Below are positions 41,604 to 49,807 of a stretch of 64,000 bases of DNA, in pieces. Both the position numbers and the translations under genes were made by a program. The DNA is from Actinophytocola oryzae. GTDB taxonomy: Bacteria > Actinomycetota > Actinomycetes > Mycobacteriales > Pseudonocardiaceae. Location of the stretch: the NCBI RefSeq assembly GCF_004364325.1, contig NZ_SOCP01000021.1, positions 124,001 to 188,000 on the forward strand. The letters run 5' to 3'. Numbering within the stretch: the first letter of the stretch is position 1; each line of letters opens with the position of its first letter. The notes under the pieces were generated by a model. It worked only from the letters and a program-made list of their open reading frames with translations. It did no database searches and was not told the origin of the DNA.

Positions 41604-41915
41604 TCAGAAGCGGCCGGGTGCGTTCTTCCGGGGGCCGATGTACACGATGCCGTACGAGTCGAAACTGTGCACCCGCATCTTGATGGCCATGCCGTTCTCG
41701 AGCACGACTAGGAACTCACTCAATTCCTGCTCGTCCTCGATGACGTGATGGGTGTGCAGCAGCGACCGCTCGGCCATCGCGAAGAGGGCCGCGTACACCG
41801 CGTCCTTCTCCCGCCGCGAGGCGTCCGCCGACCAGCTCGCCAGCACGTCATGCCCGGTGTCCAGGCGAACGCGAGGGTGGTTGAGCCGGCCTGCCGGCTC
41901 GAGGGGGCGGTTCAT
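41604..41915 (-). CDS. Small regulatory-locus protein, copy 1 (DUF6235-like)
   Basis: This 103-residue protein shares DVLxxW, AVYxALFAM, a xxVI(E/D)D motif and (M)KxRV ... YIGP with the protein at 43637-43963, so the two are paralogues. They resemble a small actinobacterial family I recall as DUF6235; no function is known. The protein is soluble, alpha/beta, without cysteines. The ATG at 41915 follows GGAGGCGAC. It is divergent from the TetR gene over an operator-like region, so it is likely controlled by that TetR protein. Confidence 0.7.
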   Translation of the reverse strand: MNRPLEPAGRLNHPRVRLDTGHDVLASWSADASRREKDAVYAALFAMAERSLLHTHHVIEDEQELSEFLVVLENGMAIKMRVHSFDSYGIVYIGPRKNAPGRF

Positions 41916-41960
41916 GTCGCCTCCGTCCCGCGCAACCTGGGAGCCCTGGTGGGGCCGTTG

Positions 41961-42000
41961 CATAACACCGTTGCGCTACCTTAAAGCTAGCGCCGTTATG
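41961..42000. promoter_or_regulatory. TetR operator candidate with CATAAC...GTTATG
   Basis: The region between the divergent DUF6235-like and tetR genes holds CATAACACCGTTGCGCTAC, a GCTAC/GCTAG centre and GCCGTTATG. A second locus upstream of the paralogue (43986-44023) keeps 16 of the first 19 bases and the GCCGTTAT end. This points to one regulator binding both, most simply the TetR protein encoded here. Confidence 0.65.
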
Positions 42001-42013
42001 TAACAATGTCAAG

Positions 42014-42667
42014 GTGCCGAGAAAAGCAGATCCGAACGTTCGGACCACACTCATCGACATCGCCGCGCGGCTGCTTGCCGAGGAAGGCCCGAAAGCGATG
42101 TCGACGCGCCGGATAGCGGCCGAGGCGGAGACCTCGACAATGGCGGTGTACACCCATTTCGGGAGCATGAGCGGGTTGGTCCGCGAAATCGTCTACGAGG
42201 GCTTCTCGCGCCTGCAGAACAATTTCAGCATGGTGAAGGAGACCGACGACCCGGTGGCGGACCTGTGCGTGCACGGACGGGCCTACCGGGGCAACGCGCT
42301 CGCGAACTCGTACCTGTACTCGGCGATGTTCGGCGGCGAGGCGCTGGCGGGGTTCGAGCTGACCGAGGAGGACCGCCAGCACGGCAGGTACGTCCTCGCC
42401 AGCATCGTCAACTGCGTGAACCGGTGTGTGGACACCGGCCGGTTCCGCCAGGCGGACGTCGGCATGGTCGCGCACCACATGTGGTTCGCGATGCACGGCC
42501 TGGTCAACCTCGAGCTGGGTCGCTACCTCATCGAGCCGTGGGGCGCGAAGGAGTGTTTCGAGACGCAGCTCGTCACGCTGGTGGTCGGCGCGGGGGACGA
42601 CCTCGAGACCGCCACCGAGTCGGTGGCGGTCTCCGGCGAGCGGTACGCCGTCGAGCTGGAGGCGTGA
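42014..42667 (+). CDS. TetR-family transcriptional regulator
   Basis: This 217-residue regulator has a typical TetR DNA-binding domain: RTTLIDIAARLLAEEG, STRRIAAEAETSTMAVYTHF and GSMSGLVREIVYEGF (about residues 9-60), followed by an all-helical ligand domain. GTG at 42014 starts two residues before PRKADPN; AAGG lies immediately upstream and overlaps the start, so the transcript may have a very short leader. It probably represses its own promoter and the divergent small gene, and perhaps the second small-gene locus with the same operator. The ligand may be a pathway intermediate. Confidence 0.88.
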   Translation: MPRKADPNVRTTLIDIAARLLAEEGPKAMSTRRIAAEAETSTMAVYTHFGSMSGLVREIVYEGFSRLQNNFSMVKETDDPVADLCVHGRAYRGNALANSYLYSAMFGGEALAGFELTEEDRQHGRYVLASIVNCVNRCVDTGRFRQADVGMVAHHMWFAMHGLVNLELGRYLIEPWGAKECFETQLVTLVVGAGDDLETATESVAVSGERYAVELEA

Positions 42668-42679
42668 CCGCGCCCCGGG

Positions 42680-43510
42680 TCAGCTGGCGATGGCGTTGCC
42701 GCGCTGCCAGGCGTTGACCATGAACCTCGGGTCGTCGACCATCGCGTCGCCCGCCAGGATCGCCCGGTGCAGCTCGCGCAGCCGCGGCGACGGGTCGACG
42801 CCGAGGTGGTCGCGGATGGTCGCCCACATCTCGTGGTAGACCTCCAGCGCCTGGCCCGGCCTGCCCGACCGGTACAGCGCGAGCATGAACTGCGCGCGGA
42901 AGTTCTCCATGTACGGGTGCTGCGCGCACAGCGCGGCCAGGTCGCCGAGCACCTGGTGGTGCCGCCCGAGGTAGAGGTCCATGTCGATGCGCAGCGTGAG
43001 ATCCGCGAGCCGGCACTCGGCCAGCCGCATCGACTCGATCTCCAGCTGCGGTCCGACGGACACGTCGTCGAGCACCGGCCCGCGCCACAGTGCGAGGGCC
43101 TCGGTCAGCAGCTGCCCGGCCCGTTCGTGGTCGCCCGCGCCGCTCGCGGCCCGGCCCGCGGCGGCGAGCCGCGTGTAGCGGATCACGTCGACGGAGTCGG
43201 GGTCCAGCCGCAGCACGTAACCGGCGTTCCTGGTGACCAGGATGTCGCGGACCAGGTCGTCCTCACTGGAGGGCAGCGCTTCCCTGATGTGGTTGCGCAG
43301 GCTCAGCACATGGGTCTGCAGTGTGCTGGTCGCACTGCGCGGCGCGTGGTTGCCCCACAGCTCCTCCTTGAGCGACGAACTCGTCACGAGCTTGCCGACG
43401 TTCATGGCGAGCACGGCCAGCAGATGTCGGGGCTTGCTCGCGTTCGGTACGACGGAGGTACCGTCTATCGACACCTCCAGCGCACCGAGCACATTTATTT
43501 CAGCTCGCAT
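42680..43510 (-). CDS. SARP-family activator, copy 1
   Basis: This 276-residue protein has the two-domain layout of Streptomyces antibiotic regulatory proteins: a winged-helix OmpR-type DNA-binding domain (about 1-95, with INVLGALEVSIDG and ATSTLQTHVLSLRNHIR) and a bacterial transcriptional activation domain (about 100-250, with YTRLAAAGRAA, ALALWRGPVL and ALYRSGRPGQALEVYH). SARPs bind direct heptamer repeats near promoters and switch on biosynthetic genes. It is convergent with tetR. Two TGTACGAA repeats lie upstream of its own start. A second small SARP (50354-51160) and a large AfsR-like one (53742-56843) are also in the window. Confidence 0.9.
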   Translation of the reverse strand: MRAEINVLGALEVSIDGTSVVPNASKPRHLLAVLAMNVGKLVTSSSLKEELWGNHAPRSATSTLQTHVLSLRNHIREALPSSEDDLVRDILVTRNAGYVLRLDPDSVDVIRYTRLAAAGRAASGAGDHERAGQLLTEALALWRGPVLDDVSVGPQLEIESMRLAECRLADLTLRIDMDLYLGRHHQVLGDLAALCAQHPYMENFRAQFMLALYRSGRPGQALEVYHEMWATIRDHLGVDPSPRLRELHRAILAGDAMVDDPRFMVNAWQRGNAIAS

Positions 43511-43548
43511 TTGGTCAGCTCATTTCGCCGGACCCACACATATGTCTC

Positions 43549-43582
43549 TGTACGAAGAGTACGGGTGTGAGCCGTGTACGAA
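43549..43582. promoter_or_regulatory. TGTACGAA direct repeat upstream of SARP 1
   Basis: TGTACGAA occurs at 43549-43556 and 43575-43582, 26 bases apart, in the leader/promoter region of the SARP gene. Direct repeats are the usual SARP target form, although the common spacing is 11 or 22 bases, so this is a weak candidate. Confidence 0.3.
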
Positions 43583-43636
43583 ATCTCCTGGAATGCGGCT
43601 GGTCGGTGAAAGCAACCGGGAAGTAGCTGTAGTAGG

Positions 43637-43963
43637 CTACGTGGCCTGCCACCGGCCCGTGTGCAGATCGGTCATGTGGCCGCAGGGGCCGATCGCGACG
43701 ATGTCGAACGCGTCGACGCACTTGACGCGGATCTTCATCACGAGGTCGTCCTTGACGATGACGAACACCTCGTTGGCGCGCTGGAAGTCGTCGATGACGC
43801 GGTAGGTCCGGAACATCGAACCGTCCTGCATCGCGAAGAGCGCCTTGTAGACGGCATTGCGCTTCGACTGGCTCGCGGTCGGCGACCAGTCCTCGAGTAC
43901 GTCGAAGCCGGACTCCATGCGGTAGCGGGGAGTGGTGTTGTCGACACGCGATTCGTTCGTCAT
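43637..43963 (-). CDS. Small regulatory-locus protein, copy 2 (DUF6235-like)
   Basis: This 108-residue protein is a paralogue of the one at 41604-41915, with FDVLEDWSPTAS, NAVYKALFAMQDGSM, YRVIDDFQ and VKCVDAFDIVAIGP. No function is known for the family. ATG at 43963 is chosen by alignment to the paralogue; the frame further upstream enters the operator region. It is transcribed from a locus that keeps the CATAAC...GCCGTTAT motif of the tetR region, suggesting that gene and control region were duplicated together. The two are the only small paralogues in the window and flank the TetR-SARP pair. Confidence 0.7.
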   Translation of the reverse strand: MTNESRVDNTTPRYRMESGFDVLEDWSPTASQSKRNAVYKALFAMQDGSMFRTYRVIDDFQRANEVFVIVKDDLVMKIRVKCVDAFDIVAIGPCGHMTDLHTGRWQAT

Positions 43964-43985
43964 GACCGGACCAATCTCATCAGTA

Positions 43986-44023
43986 CATAACGCTGTTGTG
44001 CTACAAAACATATCGCCGTTATA
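43986..44023. promoter_or_regulatory. Second copy of the TetR operator candidate
   Basis: CATAACGCTGTTGTGCTAC followed by ATCGCCGTTATA repeats the operator-like region at 41961-42000 with 16 of 19 identical bases in the first part. The similarity continues into GTCAAGG, which in the first copy overlaps the tetR start, but no tetR gene follows here. Confidence 0.6.
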
Positions 44024-44095
44024 AATCGAAGTCAAGGCGATGCGGGGGCGCCGGCGCGGGTAGAGCACGTTGGAAGAAGTGGCGGGCAAAAGAGA

Positions 44096-44122
44096 ACGGC
44101 CCCGTCCGGTGTGGACGGGGCC
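44096..44122 (-). terminator. Intrinsic terminator after AraC gene
   Basis: A perfect 11-bp stem (44096-44106 with 44112-44122, five-base loop) is followed on the minus strand by TTCTCTTTTGCC. It ends the AraC-type gene transcript. Confidence 0.85.
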
Positions 44123-44140
44123 GCGGGCGCGGGTTGTTGG

Positions 44141-44932
44141 TCAGGCTCCCGACAGGGTGGATTCGTCAACCCTGCCGGGAACCCATGTCCGTGTCGCGGC
44201 TGCGGCGAGTACGCGCTCGTCCAGCTGGGCGAGCAGTGCGGGCGGGTCGAAGATGCGCGGCGACCGCAGCCACATGTCGAAACCGCGACCCGCCGCGCCG
44301 TTCGGTGCGATCTCGACCGGGCCGAACGCGGCGACGCACATCGGGCCGGCCTCGTCGTCGTGGCCCGTCTCCACCGCGTGCGCGAGCACGTGCCAGCTGC
44401 CCGTCGGGACGTCGCCGATCTCGAACGGCCCGATGCCCTCCCTCGTGACGTGGCCGACCGGCGCACCCTGCGCGATCCGGCCGGGGAACAGGCCGATGAC
44501 GACCCGCCCCGGCTGGTGGCCAGGGGTCGACCAGACGTGGCCGCTCACCACGCCGGGGCGCTCGACGGCGTCCGGCACCGGCGTGGTGAGCGGGGGAACG
44601 AGACCGTCGTACTGGCGGTACTCGCTCGGGGAGACCCCGACGCTGAAACGGAACCTCGAGCTGAACGTGCCGATGCTGTTGTAGCCGACGACGTGGCTGA
44701 TGTCGGCGACGGGCATCGAGGTGGTCAGCAGCAACCGCTTGGCCTCCTGGAGGCGCAGTGCGGACAGGAAGCGACCGGGCGAGATGCCGGTCACCCGAAG
44801 GAAGATCCGCGAGAAGTGGAACTTGCTGAACATGGCCGCACGCGCCATGTCGTCCATCGTGATCTGTTCGCCGAGATTCTCGCGCATCGCGCGAATGACG
44901 CGTTCGACCGCTGCCTCGATAGCATCGTCCAT
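44141..44932 (-). CDS. AraC-family transcriptional regulator
   Basis: This 263-residue regulator has its two helix-turn-helix units at the N terminus (about 1-105): EQITMDDMARAAMFSKFHFS and MPVADISHVVGYNSIGTFSS, followed by RFSVGVSPSEYRQY. The C-terminal part (about 115-263) is a possible effector domain similar to those that bind small hydrophobic ligands. ATG at 44932 is used; the longer frame to 45043 is not coding-like. It is divergent from the GMC oxidoreductase operon across a 289-base region and is the obvious candidate to control it. Confidence 0.85.
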   Translation of the reverse strand: MDDAIEAAVERVIRAMRENLGEQITMDDMARAAMFSKFHFSRIFLRVTGISPGRFLSALRLQEAKRLLLTTSMPVADISHVVGYNSIGTFSSRFRFSVGVSPSEYRQYDGLVPPLTTPVPDAVERPGVVSGHVWSTPGHQPGRVVIGLFPGRIAQGAPVGHVTREGIGPFEIGDVPTGSWHVLAHAVETGHDDEAGPMCVAAFGPVEIAPNGAAGRGFDMWLRSPRIFDPPALLAQLDERVLAAAATRTWVPGRVDESTLSGA

Positions 44933-45221
44933 TGTGTGGCACCACTTACGTAAGGGATTGGCAAAAGTGCGGGTCGAGATAAAGGTAGGTTTCCGGTTAA
45001 TCCTTGACAACGGTGCTCCGTGCGTGCTCGATTTCCTCACCACCTGTGCGGCAGCTACGGGTCAGTAGCGGTCCAGGTCGAATCAATTAGGCGTCGTTCG
45101 TGCAGGTGGACGGCACTGCGGAAAGAAAGCAACGCAGAAGATGCCGAGCCTGTCCGATTCTGTGAACAATTGGCTGTCGAAACATTCGACCGGCCACATT
45201 GGCGATGTGCTTGGAGGTCCC
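44933..45221. promoter_or_regulatory. Divergent region, araC-type gene / redox operon
   Basis: This 289-base stretch is AT-richer than its flanks. TTGACA at 45004-45009 is a possible -35 element for the redox operon, but no good -10 hexamer follows at 17-18 bases. A frame from 45141 to 45221 continues into the next gene but has low third-position GC and is treated as leader. Confidence 0.4.
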
Positions 45222-45791
45222 GTGGCGGCGACCCCGGATTTGTTGGACGACGTCCAGACGATGACGCTCGAGGCGTACGCGGACACGATCGTCCCCGGTG
45301 TGAAACGATTCCCGGACGATCACGCGATCGCGGGCGTGTGTGACGACCCCGGCTCGGTCGAGGCAGGCGTCCTGGAGCTGCTGGCCGACCCGGCGACCGG
45401 TGTCACCGCGGGGCTCGTGCCGCTGTCCGGGATGCTGAACCAGCACGCGGCCGCCTACGCGGAGCGCGTCGGACTGTCACTGGACGCCGGGCTGCCCGCG
45501 TTCGTCGCCCTCGACTACACCCACCGCACCGCGCTGGTCGCCGAGCTGGTCGCGTGGGGCAACCCGGAACGGGACGGCTGGGTGCTGCTCGCGCAGTTCT
45601 CCAACATGGCCTTCGACATCGCGCCGCACCGGCACACGGTGGAGGCGCTCGAGGAAGGTCACCCCGGGCTGGTCGCACTCGGCATGACGAAGCCGGACGA
45701 CGACGGGCTCTGGCGTTACCCCGACTTCGGCTACGGCCGGGAACTGGCCAAGCGTCACCCGAACACGACTGAATCCGGGAGCCCCGAGTGA
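45222..45791 (+). CDS. DUF5987-like partner of GMC oxidoreductase
   Basis: This 189-residue protein contains MTLEAYADTIVPGVKRFPDD near the N terminus, a layout seen in small subunits or partners (gluconate dehydrogenase subunit 3-like, DUF5987) encoded before GMC flavoenzymes. It has no evident cofactor motif. GTG at 45222 is preferred because GGAGG stands just upstream and because the 27 codons from the ATG at 45141 have unusually low GC at third positions. Its stop overlaps the GTG start of the GMC gene by four bases, so the two are very likely translated together and act as a complex. Confidence 0.7.
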   Translation: MAATPDLLDDVQTMTLEAYADTIVPGVKRFPDDHAIAGVCDDPGSVEAGVLELLADPATGVTAGLVPLSGMLNQHAAAYAERVGLSLDAGLPAFVALDYTHRTALVAELVAWGNPERDGWVLLAQFSNMAFDIAPHRHTVEALEEGHPGLVALGMTKPDDDGLWRYPDFGYGRELAKRHPNTTESGSPE

Positions 45792-47419
45792 CCGCGACGG
45801 AGAAGACCGACGTCCTCGTCGTCGGCAGCGGGTTCGGCGGCTCCATCGCCGCATACCACCTCGCGGCGGGTGGCGCGAAGGTCACGGTCCTCGAGCGCGG
45901 ACCCTGGTTGTCCGGCAACGACTTCCAACACGACTACCTCCTGGGTTCCTCGTACACGAGGGTTTTCGACTTCGTCGCGGGCGACGGCATGAGCGTGCTC
46001 GGCGGGAACTGCGTCGGCGGCGGCTCGGTGGTCTACTTCGCCGCGCTGCCCCGCGCGCCCCGGTACGTCTTCGAGCGGCGCGGTTCGATCGGCCGCCGGA
46101 TGTGGCCCGCCGCACTGTCCAGGCAGACCCTCGACCCGTGGTACGACCGGGTTTCCGAGGCGATCCCGGTCACCCAGCAGGACTGGTCGGATGTCACCTA
46201 CGCGGGCGGCCTGTGGGGCGCCATCTGCGACCACAGTGGACACACCGCGAACCCGGTGCCGGTCGGTGTGGACAACAAACGCTGCGTCAACTGCAACTGG
46301 ATGATGGCCGGCTGCCGCTTCGACGCGAAGAAGTCACTGCTGACCAACTACCTGCCGGCAGCCCTGGCGCACGACGTCGAGATCCGCGACCTGCACGAGG
46401 TGCAGAAGCTGTCCCGCACCGACGACGGCGGCTACCGCGTGCACTACAACAACATCGACGAGGTCGACTACCGGGTCACCACCGGCTCCGGCGTCATCGA
46501 CGCCAAGATCGTCATCCTCGCCGCGGGCGCCGGTGCGACACCGCCGATCCTGCAGCGGTCCGAGGAGTCCCTCGGCGCCATGCCGCACGCGGTCGGCCGG
46601 TACTTCTCCGGCAACGGCGAGCGGCTCAACAACGCGGTCATCAACGAGGAGCGCGTCGCCGAGGTGCTCGGTCTTCGTCGCCCCAACGGGAAGGTCTACG
46701 AGGCCAACGCGATCGGCAAGGGGCCGGTCGTCGCGTGCTGGGACTACGTCGACGCCGCACTGCCCGAGTACTCCCGCTTCTCCATGGAGCAGCTGTACTT
46801 CCCGCCCGGTCTCGGCACGATCCTCGCGCAGGCGCCGGAGTCGGCCGGCCCGCGCTGGTTCGGCAGGGAGAAGAAGGAGATCCTCAAGCAGTGGAAGTCG
46901 TGGCTCACGATCTTCCTGATGACCGAGGACGACAACGAGGGCGTGTTCGGCCCGCCGCCGCCCACCGGCAACTCCTACCGCATCTCCCAGCAGATGCTGG
47001 CCAAGGGCCCGCTCCGCTACGACCCGACACCCAACACGCTGCGTGGCTGGGCCGAGGCGGACGCGCGCACCAAGGAGATCCTGGAGAAGGACGGCCTGGC
47101 AACGGTCATGCCGTGGACCAACGACGTCGTCGGCGCCTACACTGTCCACCCCCTCTCCTCGTGCCGGATCGGTGACGACCCGGCGACCTCCGCCCTGGAC
47201 GACCGCCACGAACTGCGCGGGCACCCGGGAATCTTCGTGACCGACGGTTCGGCCGTCCCCTGTGGGCTCACCGTCAACCCCGCGCTCACCATCGCCGCGC
47301 TCGCCGAACGGGCGATCCCCGGCATCGTCGCCGCGGCACGGGAACGCGGAGTCGAGGTCACCTACGGGGCGCCACTGCCGACACCGGTGACGGCGAGTGT
47401 CGCGAAACCCGCCGCCTGA
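45788..47419 (+). CDS. GMC-family FAD oxidoreductase
   Basis: This 543-residue protein has the FAD fold VLVVGSGFGGSIAAYHLA with VTVLERGPW, the cholesterol-oxidase-like GGNCVGGGSVVYFAA, and the C-terminal TVHPLSSCRIGDD and GLTVNPALTIAALAERA (GMC_oxred_C, with catalytic His and Asn positions). A Cys-rich stretch CVNCNWMMAGC lies near residue 165 and may bind metal or an Fe-S cluster. It would oxidise an alcohol to a ketone or aldehyde, reducing oxygen or another acceptor. It follows the DUF5987-like partner with a GAGTGA overlap. Similar GMC genes occur in some enediyne clusters as far as I recall. Confidence 0.87.
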   Translation: MTATEKTDVLVVGSGFGGSIAAYHLAAGGAKVTVLERGPWLSGNDFQHDYLLGSSYTRVFDFVAGDGMSVLGGNCVGGGSVVYFAALPRAPRYVFERRGSIGRRMWPAALSRQTLDPWYDRVSEAIPVTQQDWSDVTYAGGLWGAICDHSGHTANPVPVGVDNKRCVNCNWMMAGCRFDAKKSLLTNYLPAALAHDVEIRDLHEVQKLSRTDDGGYRVHYNNIDEVDYRVTTGSGVIDAKIVILAAGAGATPPILQRSEESLGAMPHAVGRYFSGNGERLNNAVINEERVAEVLGLRRPNGKVYEANAIGKGPVVACWDYVDAALPEYSRFSMEQLYFPPGLGTILAQAPESAGPRWFGREKKEILKQWKSWLTIFLMTEDDNEGVFGPPPPTGNSYRISQQMLAKGPLRYDPTPNTLRGWAEADARTKEILEKDGLATVMPWTNDVVGAYTVHPLSSCRIGDDPATSALDDRHELRGHPGIFVTDGSAVPCGLTVNPALTIAALAERAIPGIVAAARERGVEVTYGAPLPTPVTASVAKPAA

Positions 47420-47497
47420 TGGGGCATTGACACCTGTCCTGAGTGTGCGACTCTGGATCGGACTTGGTCATTTGCCGAATGTGCCGGAGGACTGGGG

Positions 47498-48046
47498 ATG
47501 TCTTCACTGGAAATGCCGGGGTTGGATGTCGCGGGACGTGTGCGTGCCAGGGATATCCAGATGGCCGGGGTCGCCGACGTGCGGCGCCGGGTGCTGATGA
47601 TCTCCGGTGCTGTCGACGTGACCGAGTACGACGTCTCGGTGGCGATCAACCTGCCGGAACCGGGCCGGTGGCAGATCATCAAGTCCGAGACCAACCTGAC
47701 CGACCAGATCTGGGTGGCCATGCAGGTCACCACCGACGAGGACACGCACTTCGTCGACGGCGGCGAGGCGATGGTCATGTCCCGCCAGTTCAGCAGGACG
47801 TTCCTGACCCCGGACCAGCGCAGGCTCACCTTCTTCGACGGTGAGGTGCGCCCCGGCGAGGCGGTGCTGAAGGTCTTCGAGATCGAGACCGAGAGCAGGC
47901 GGCCCGCGTACGCGCATGCCAGGTACAGCCCGGTCTCCTCCGAAAGCGCCGAGCAGTCCGAGGACGCGTTGCAGCGGCTGGTCACCGACGGCATGCCGCA
48001 GCGGCCTGCCATCGAGGTGATCGTGCCGGTCACGGTCATCGGGTGA
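47498..48046 (+). CDS. Protein of unknown function, 182 aa
   Basis: I do not recognise this protein. It is soluble and rich in predicted beta strands: VRRRVLMISGAVDVTEYDVS, PGRWQIIKSETNLTDQIWVA and QRRLTFFDGEVRPGEAVLKV. A Ser/Glu-rich stretch (SPVSSESAEQSEDALQ) near 155 is probably a flexible loop, and the end IEVIVPVTVIG is hydrophobic. The lipocalin-like or beta-barrel appearance suggests ligand binding. ATG at 47498 follows GGGG. It lies 78 bases after the GMC gene and overlaps the next FAD gene by four bases, so it belongs to the same redox operon. Confidence 0.65.
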   Translation: MSSLEMPGLDVAGRVRARDIQMAGVADVRRRVLMISGAVDVTEYDVSVAINLPEPGRWQIIKSETNLTDQIWVAMQVTTDEDTHFVDGGEAMVMSRQFSRTFLTPDQRRLTFFDGEVRPGEAVLKVFEIETESRRPAYAHARYSPVSSESAEQSEDALQRLVTDGMPQRPAIEVIVPVTVIG

Positions 48047-49341
48047 CCCGGTTCGTCCCACATCCCCGCCTCCTCGCCTCTCCCCGCCACCGGGATTGGC
48101 CCGCCTGTCCGCAGCCGGACGTCCCGGCGCGCCCCGTCGTGCCGCCCGCGAGTGCCGACGTCGTGATCGTCGGCGCGGGGCCCGCGGGGCTCGCGGTGGC
48201 GGCGGCGCTGTGGCACCTGGGGGTCCACGACGTCGTGGTGCTGGACCGGACCGGTGCGCCGGTCGGCCGTTTCCTCGACCGAGTGGACCGGTTGGACCAG
48301 CGGGTGTTGCGCTCGCCGTACGAGCACCACCCCGGCGTGGAGGGCTACCGCGACTGCGAGCTGCGGGACTTCGCACGGCTGCACTGGTCGCTGCTCACCC
48401 CCGTGGAGCGCCGCGAGATCAGGATGTCCCAGGCGGGGCACCGGTCCGTGGTGCCGGTCGACGTCTTCGCGGCCTACTGCCTGCACACCGCGGTGATCCA
48501 CCGGGTCACCGAACGGCTCTGGCCGGGCGAGGTCACGTCGGTCGAGCCGGCGGGCGACCGGGTCACGGTGGCGGGCAACGGTTTCCGCGTCGACGCCGGC
48601 CAGGTCGTGCTGTGCCTCGGTGAGGAACGCCGGGACGCGCCGCCTGCCTGGCTCGCGGGCGACCGGCCCGCCGAGGTCGGCTACTGGGACGAGCCGGTAC
48701 CGGAGGACACCGGGCGCCAGGTGGTCGTCGGCGCCGGGCTGACCGCCGCGCACCTCGTCCACGGCGCACTCGACCGGGGTGCCCGGGTGGACTGGGTGCT
48801 GCGGGCCGACAGCGAGCGGTACCAGTGCTCGGACGTCAACGCGTCGTTCTTCCGCGCGGAGGGCCGGTCCCGGTTCGACAGCAGGCGGGCGCCCGTGCCG
48901 TGGGCCGATCGGCTCGCGTTGATGTCCCGCGAGCGCAGGGCTTCGGTGATGTTCGAGTTCCAGCCGCTGTTCCGGGCGACCGAGGCGGACGGCAGGCTGA
49001 CCGTGCACCGCGCGAGCGAGGTCCGGGCGGTGCACGACAAGGGGGTCGAGCTGGCCGACGGCATGCTCGTGACGGGCGACCACACCGTGTTCGCGCTCGG
49101 CACGGTGCCCCAGATCGGCACCGGGCTGCTGCCCGACGACGTGGTCGGCGCCCGTGACGGCTGGCCGGACCTCGACGAGCGCACCCTCGCCTACCGCCGC
49201 GCGCCCCGGGTGTTCGCCGCGGGCGCGGCCGCGTGCATGGTGCTCGGCCCCGCGGCACGCAACATCGACGGGCACCGGGTGGCCACCGCGCGGATCGCCG
49301 CGACCATCGCGGCCACCGTGGGGGCGGCCGGTCATGACTGA
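48043..49341 (+). CDS. FAD/NAD(P)-binding oxidoreductase, N-hydroxylase-like
   Basis: This 432-residue flavoprotein has an FAD motif VVIVGAGPAGLAVAAALWHL around residue 42 and a second dinucleotide motif VVVGAGLTAAHLVHGAL near residue 225, plus VFALGTVPQIGTGLLPDD and a C-terminal ATARIAATIAATVGA. This is the layout of class B-type or lysine/ornithine N-monooxygenase-like enzymes. It may hydroxylate a nitrogen or perform a Baeyer-Villiger-type reaction. The GTG start overlaps the upstream stop (GGGTGA), and its stop overlaps the next gene by eight bases. Substrate unknown. Confidence 0.78.
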   Translation: MTRFVPHPRLLASPRHRDWPACPQPDVPARPVVPPASADVVIVGAGPAGLAVAAALWHLGVHDVVVLDRTGAPVGRFLDRVDRLDQRVLRSPYEHHPGVEGYRDCELRDFARLHWSLLTPVERREIRMSQAGHRSVVPVDVFAAYCLHTAVIHRVTERLWPGEVTSVEPAGDRVTVAGNGFRVDAGQVVLCLGEERRDAPPAWLAGDRPAEVGYWDEPVPEDTGRQVVVGAGLTAAHLVHGALDRGARVDWVLRADSERYQCSDVNASFFRAEGRSRFDSRRAPVPWADRLALMSRERRASVMFEFQPLFRATEADGRLTVHRASEVRAVHDKGVELADGMLVTGDHTVFALGTVPQIGTGLLPDDVVGARDGWPDLDERTLAYRRAPRVFAAGAAACMVLGPAARNIDGHRVATARIAATIAATVGAAGHD

Positions 49342-49807
49342 GCAGTACGACACGATCTTCGGCCTCCCCTCGGTCGACGACGAACCCGACACGGAGGTCG
49401 GGGTGCTGCTGATGGGCCTCGGGCCGGAGCGGCTCCTGGCCGGGCTCGGCGTGGCGTGCCGCGACCCGGTCGCCGACCCGGCGGCGGTGACGTTGGTCGT
49501 CGACCAGCTGCGACACGGTGCGCGGCAGGCGGGCGAGTACGAGCGCGTGATCGCCGACGGCGTCACGCGGTGGCGGGCGGCGAGCGCGGGGATCGCCCGC
49601 GCGGGCCTGCACCCTGGGCCCCGGTCGGCGGCACTGCGCAGGCTGTGGACGAACGCCGCCTCGGCACTGGCCGACGCGGACGGAGTGGACGGCCTGCGCA
49701 CGGCGGGCGCGGGGGAGCGGGTCTACCTGACCGCGTGCTGGCTGCGGCCGGAGGAGATCAACCGGATGACGGAGGAAAACGGTGGCACATCTGCCCTCCC
49801 TGCCTGA
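49334..49807 (+). CDS. Protein of unknown function, 157 aa
   Basis: I do not recognise this protein. It is mostly helical by composition, with VGVLLMGLGPERLLAGLGVA near the N terminus and AALRRLWTNAASALADADG later. It has no signal peptide or cofactor motif. The ATG at 49334 lies inside the end of the FAD gene and its stop is 26 bases inside the start of the next gene, so translation of all three is coupled. It may be a structural partner of the FAD enzyme or of the peroxidase-like protein that follows. Confidence 0.62.
   Translation: MTEQYDTIFGLPSVDDEPDTEVGVLLMGLGPERLLAGLGVACRDPVADPAAVTLVVDQLRHGARQAGEYERVIADGVTRWRAASAGIARAGLHPGPRSAALRRLWTNAASALADADGVDGLRTAGAGERVYLTACWLRPEEINRMTEENGGTSALPA

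Noticed and set aside
44024..44095. Remnant of a second tetR gene after the duplicated operator
   Set aside because: Similarity stops after GTCAAGG; no TetR-like coding sequence follows before the AraC terminator.
45141..45221. ATG at 45141 as start of the DUF5987-like protein
   Set aside because: The first 27 codons have far lower third-position GC than the rest, and GGAGG precedes GTG 45222. It remains possible but less likely.
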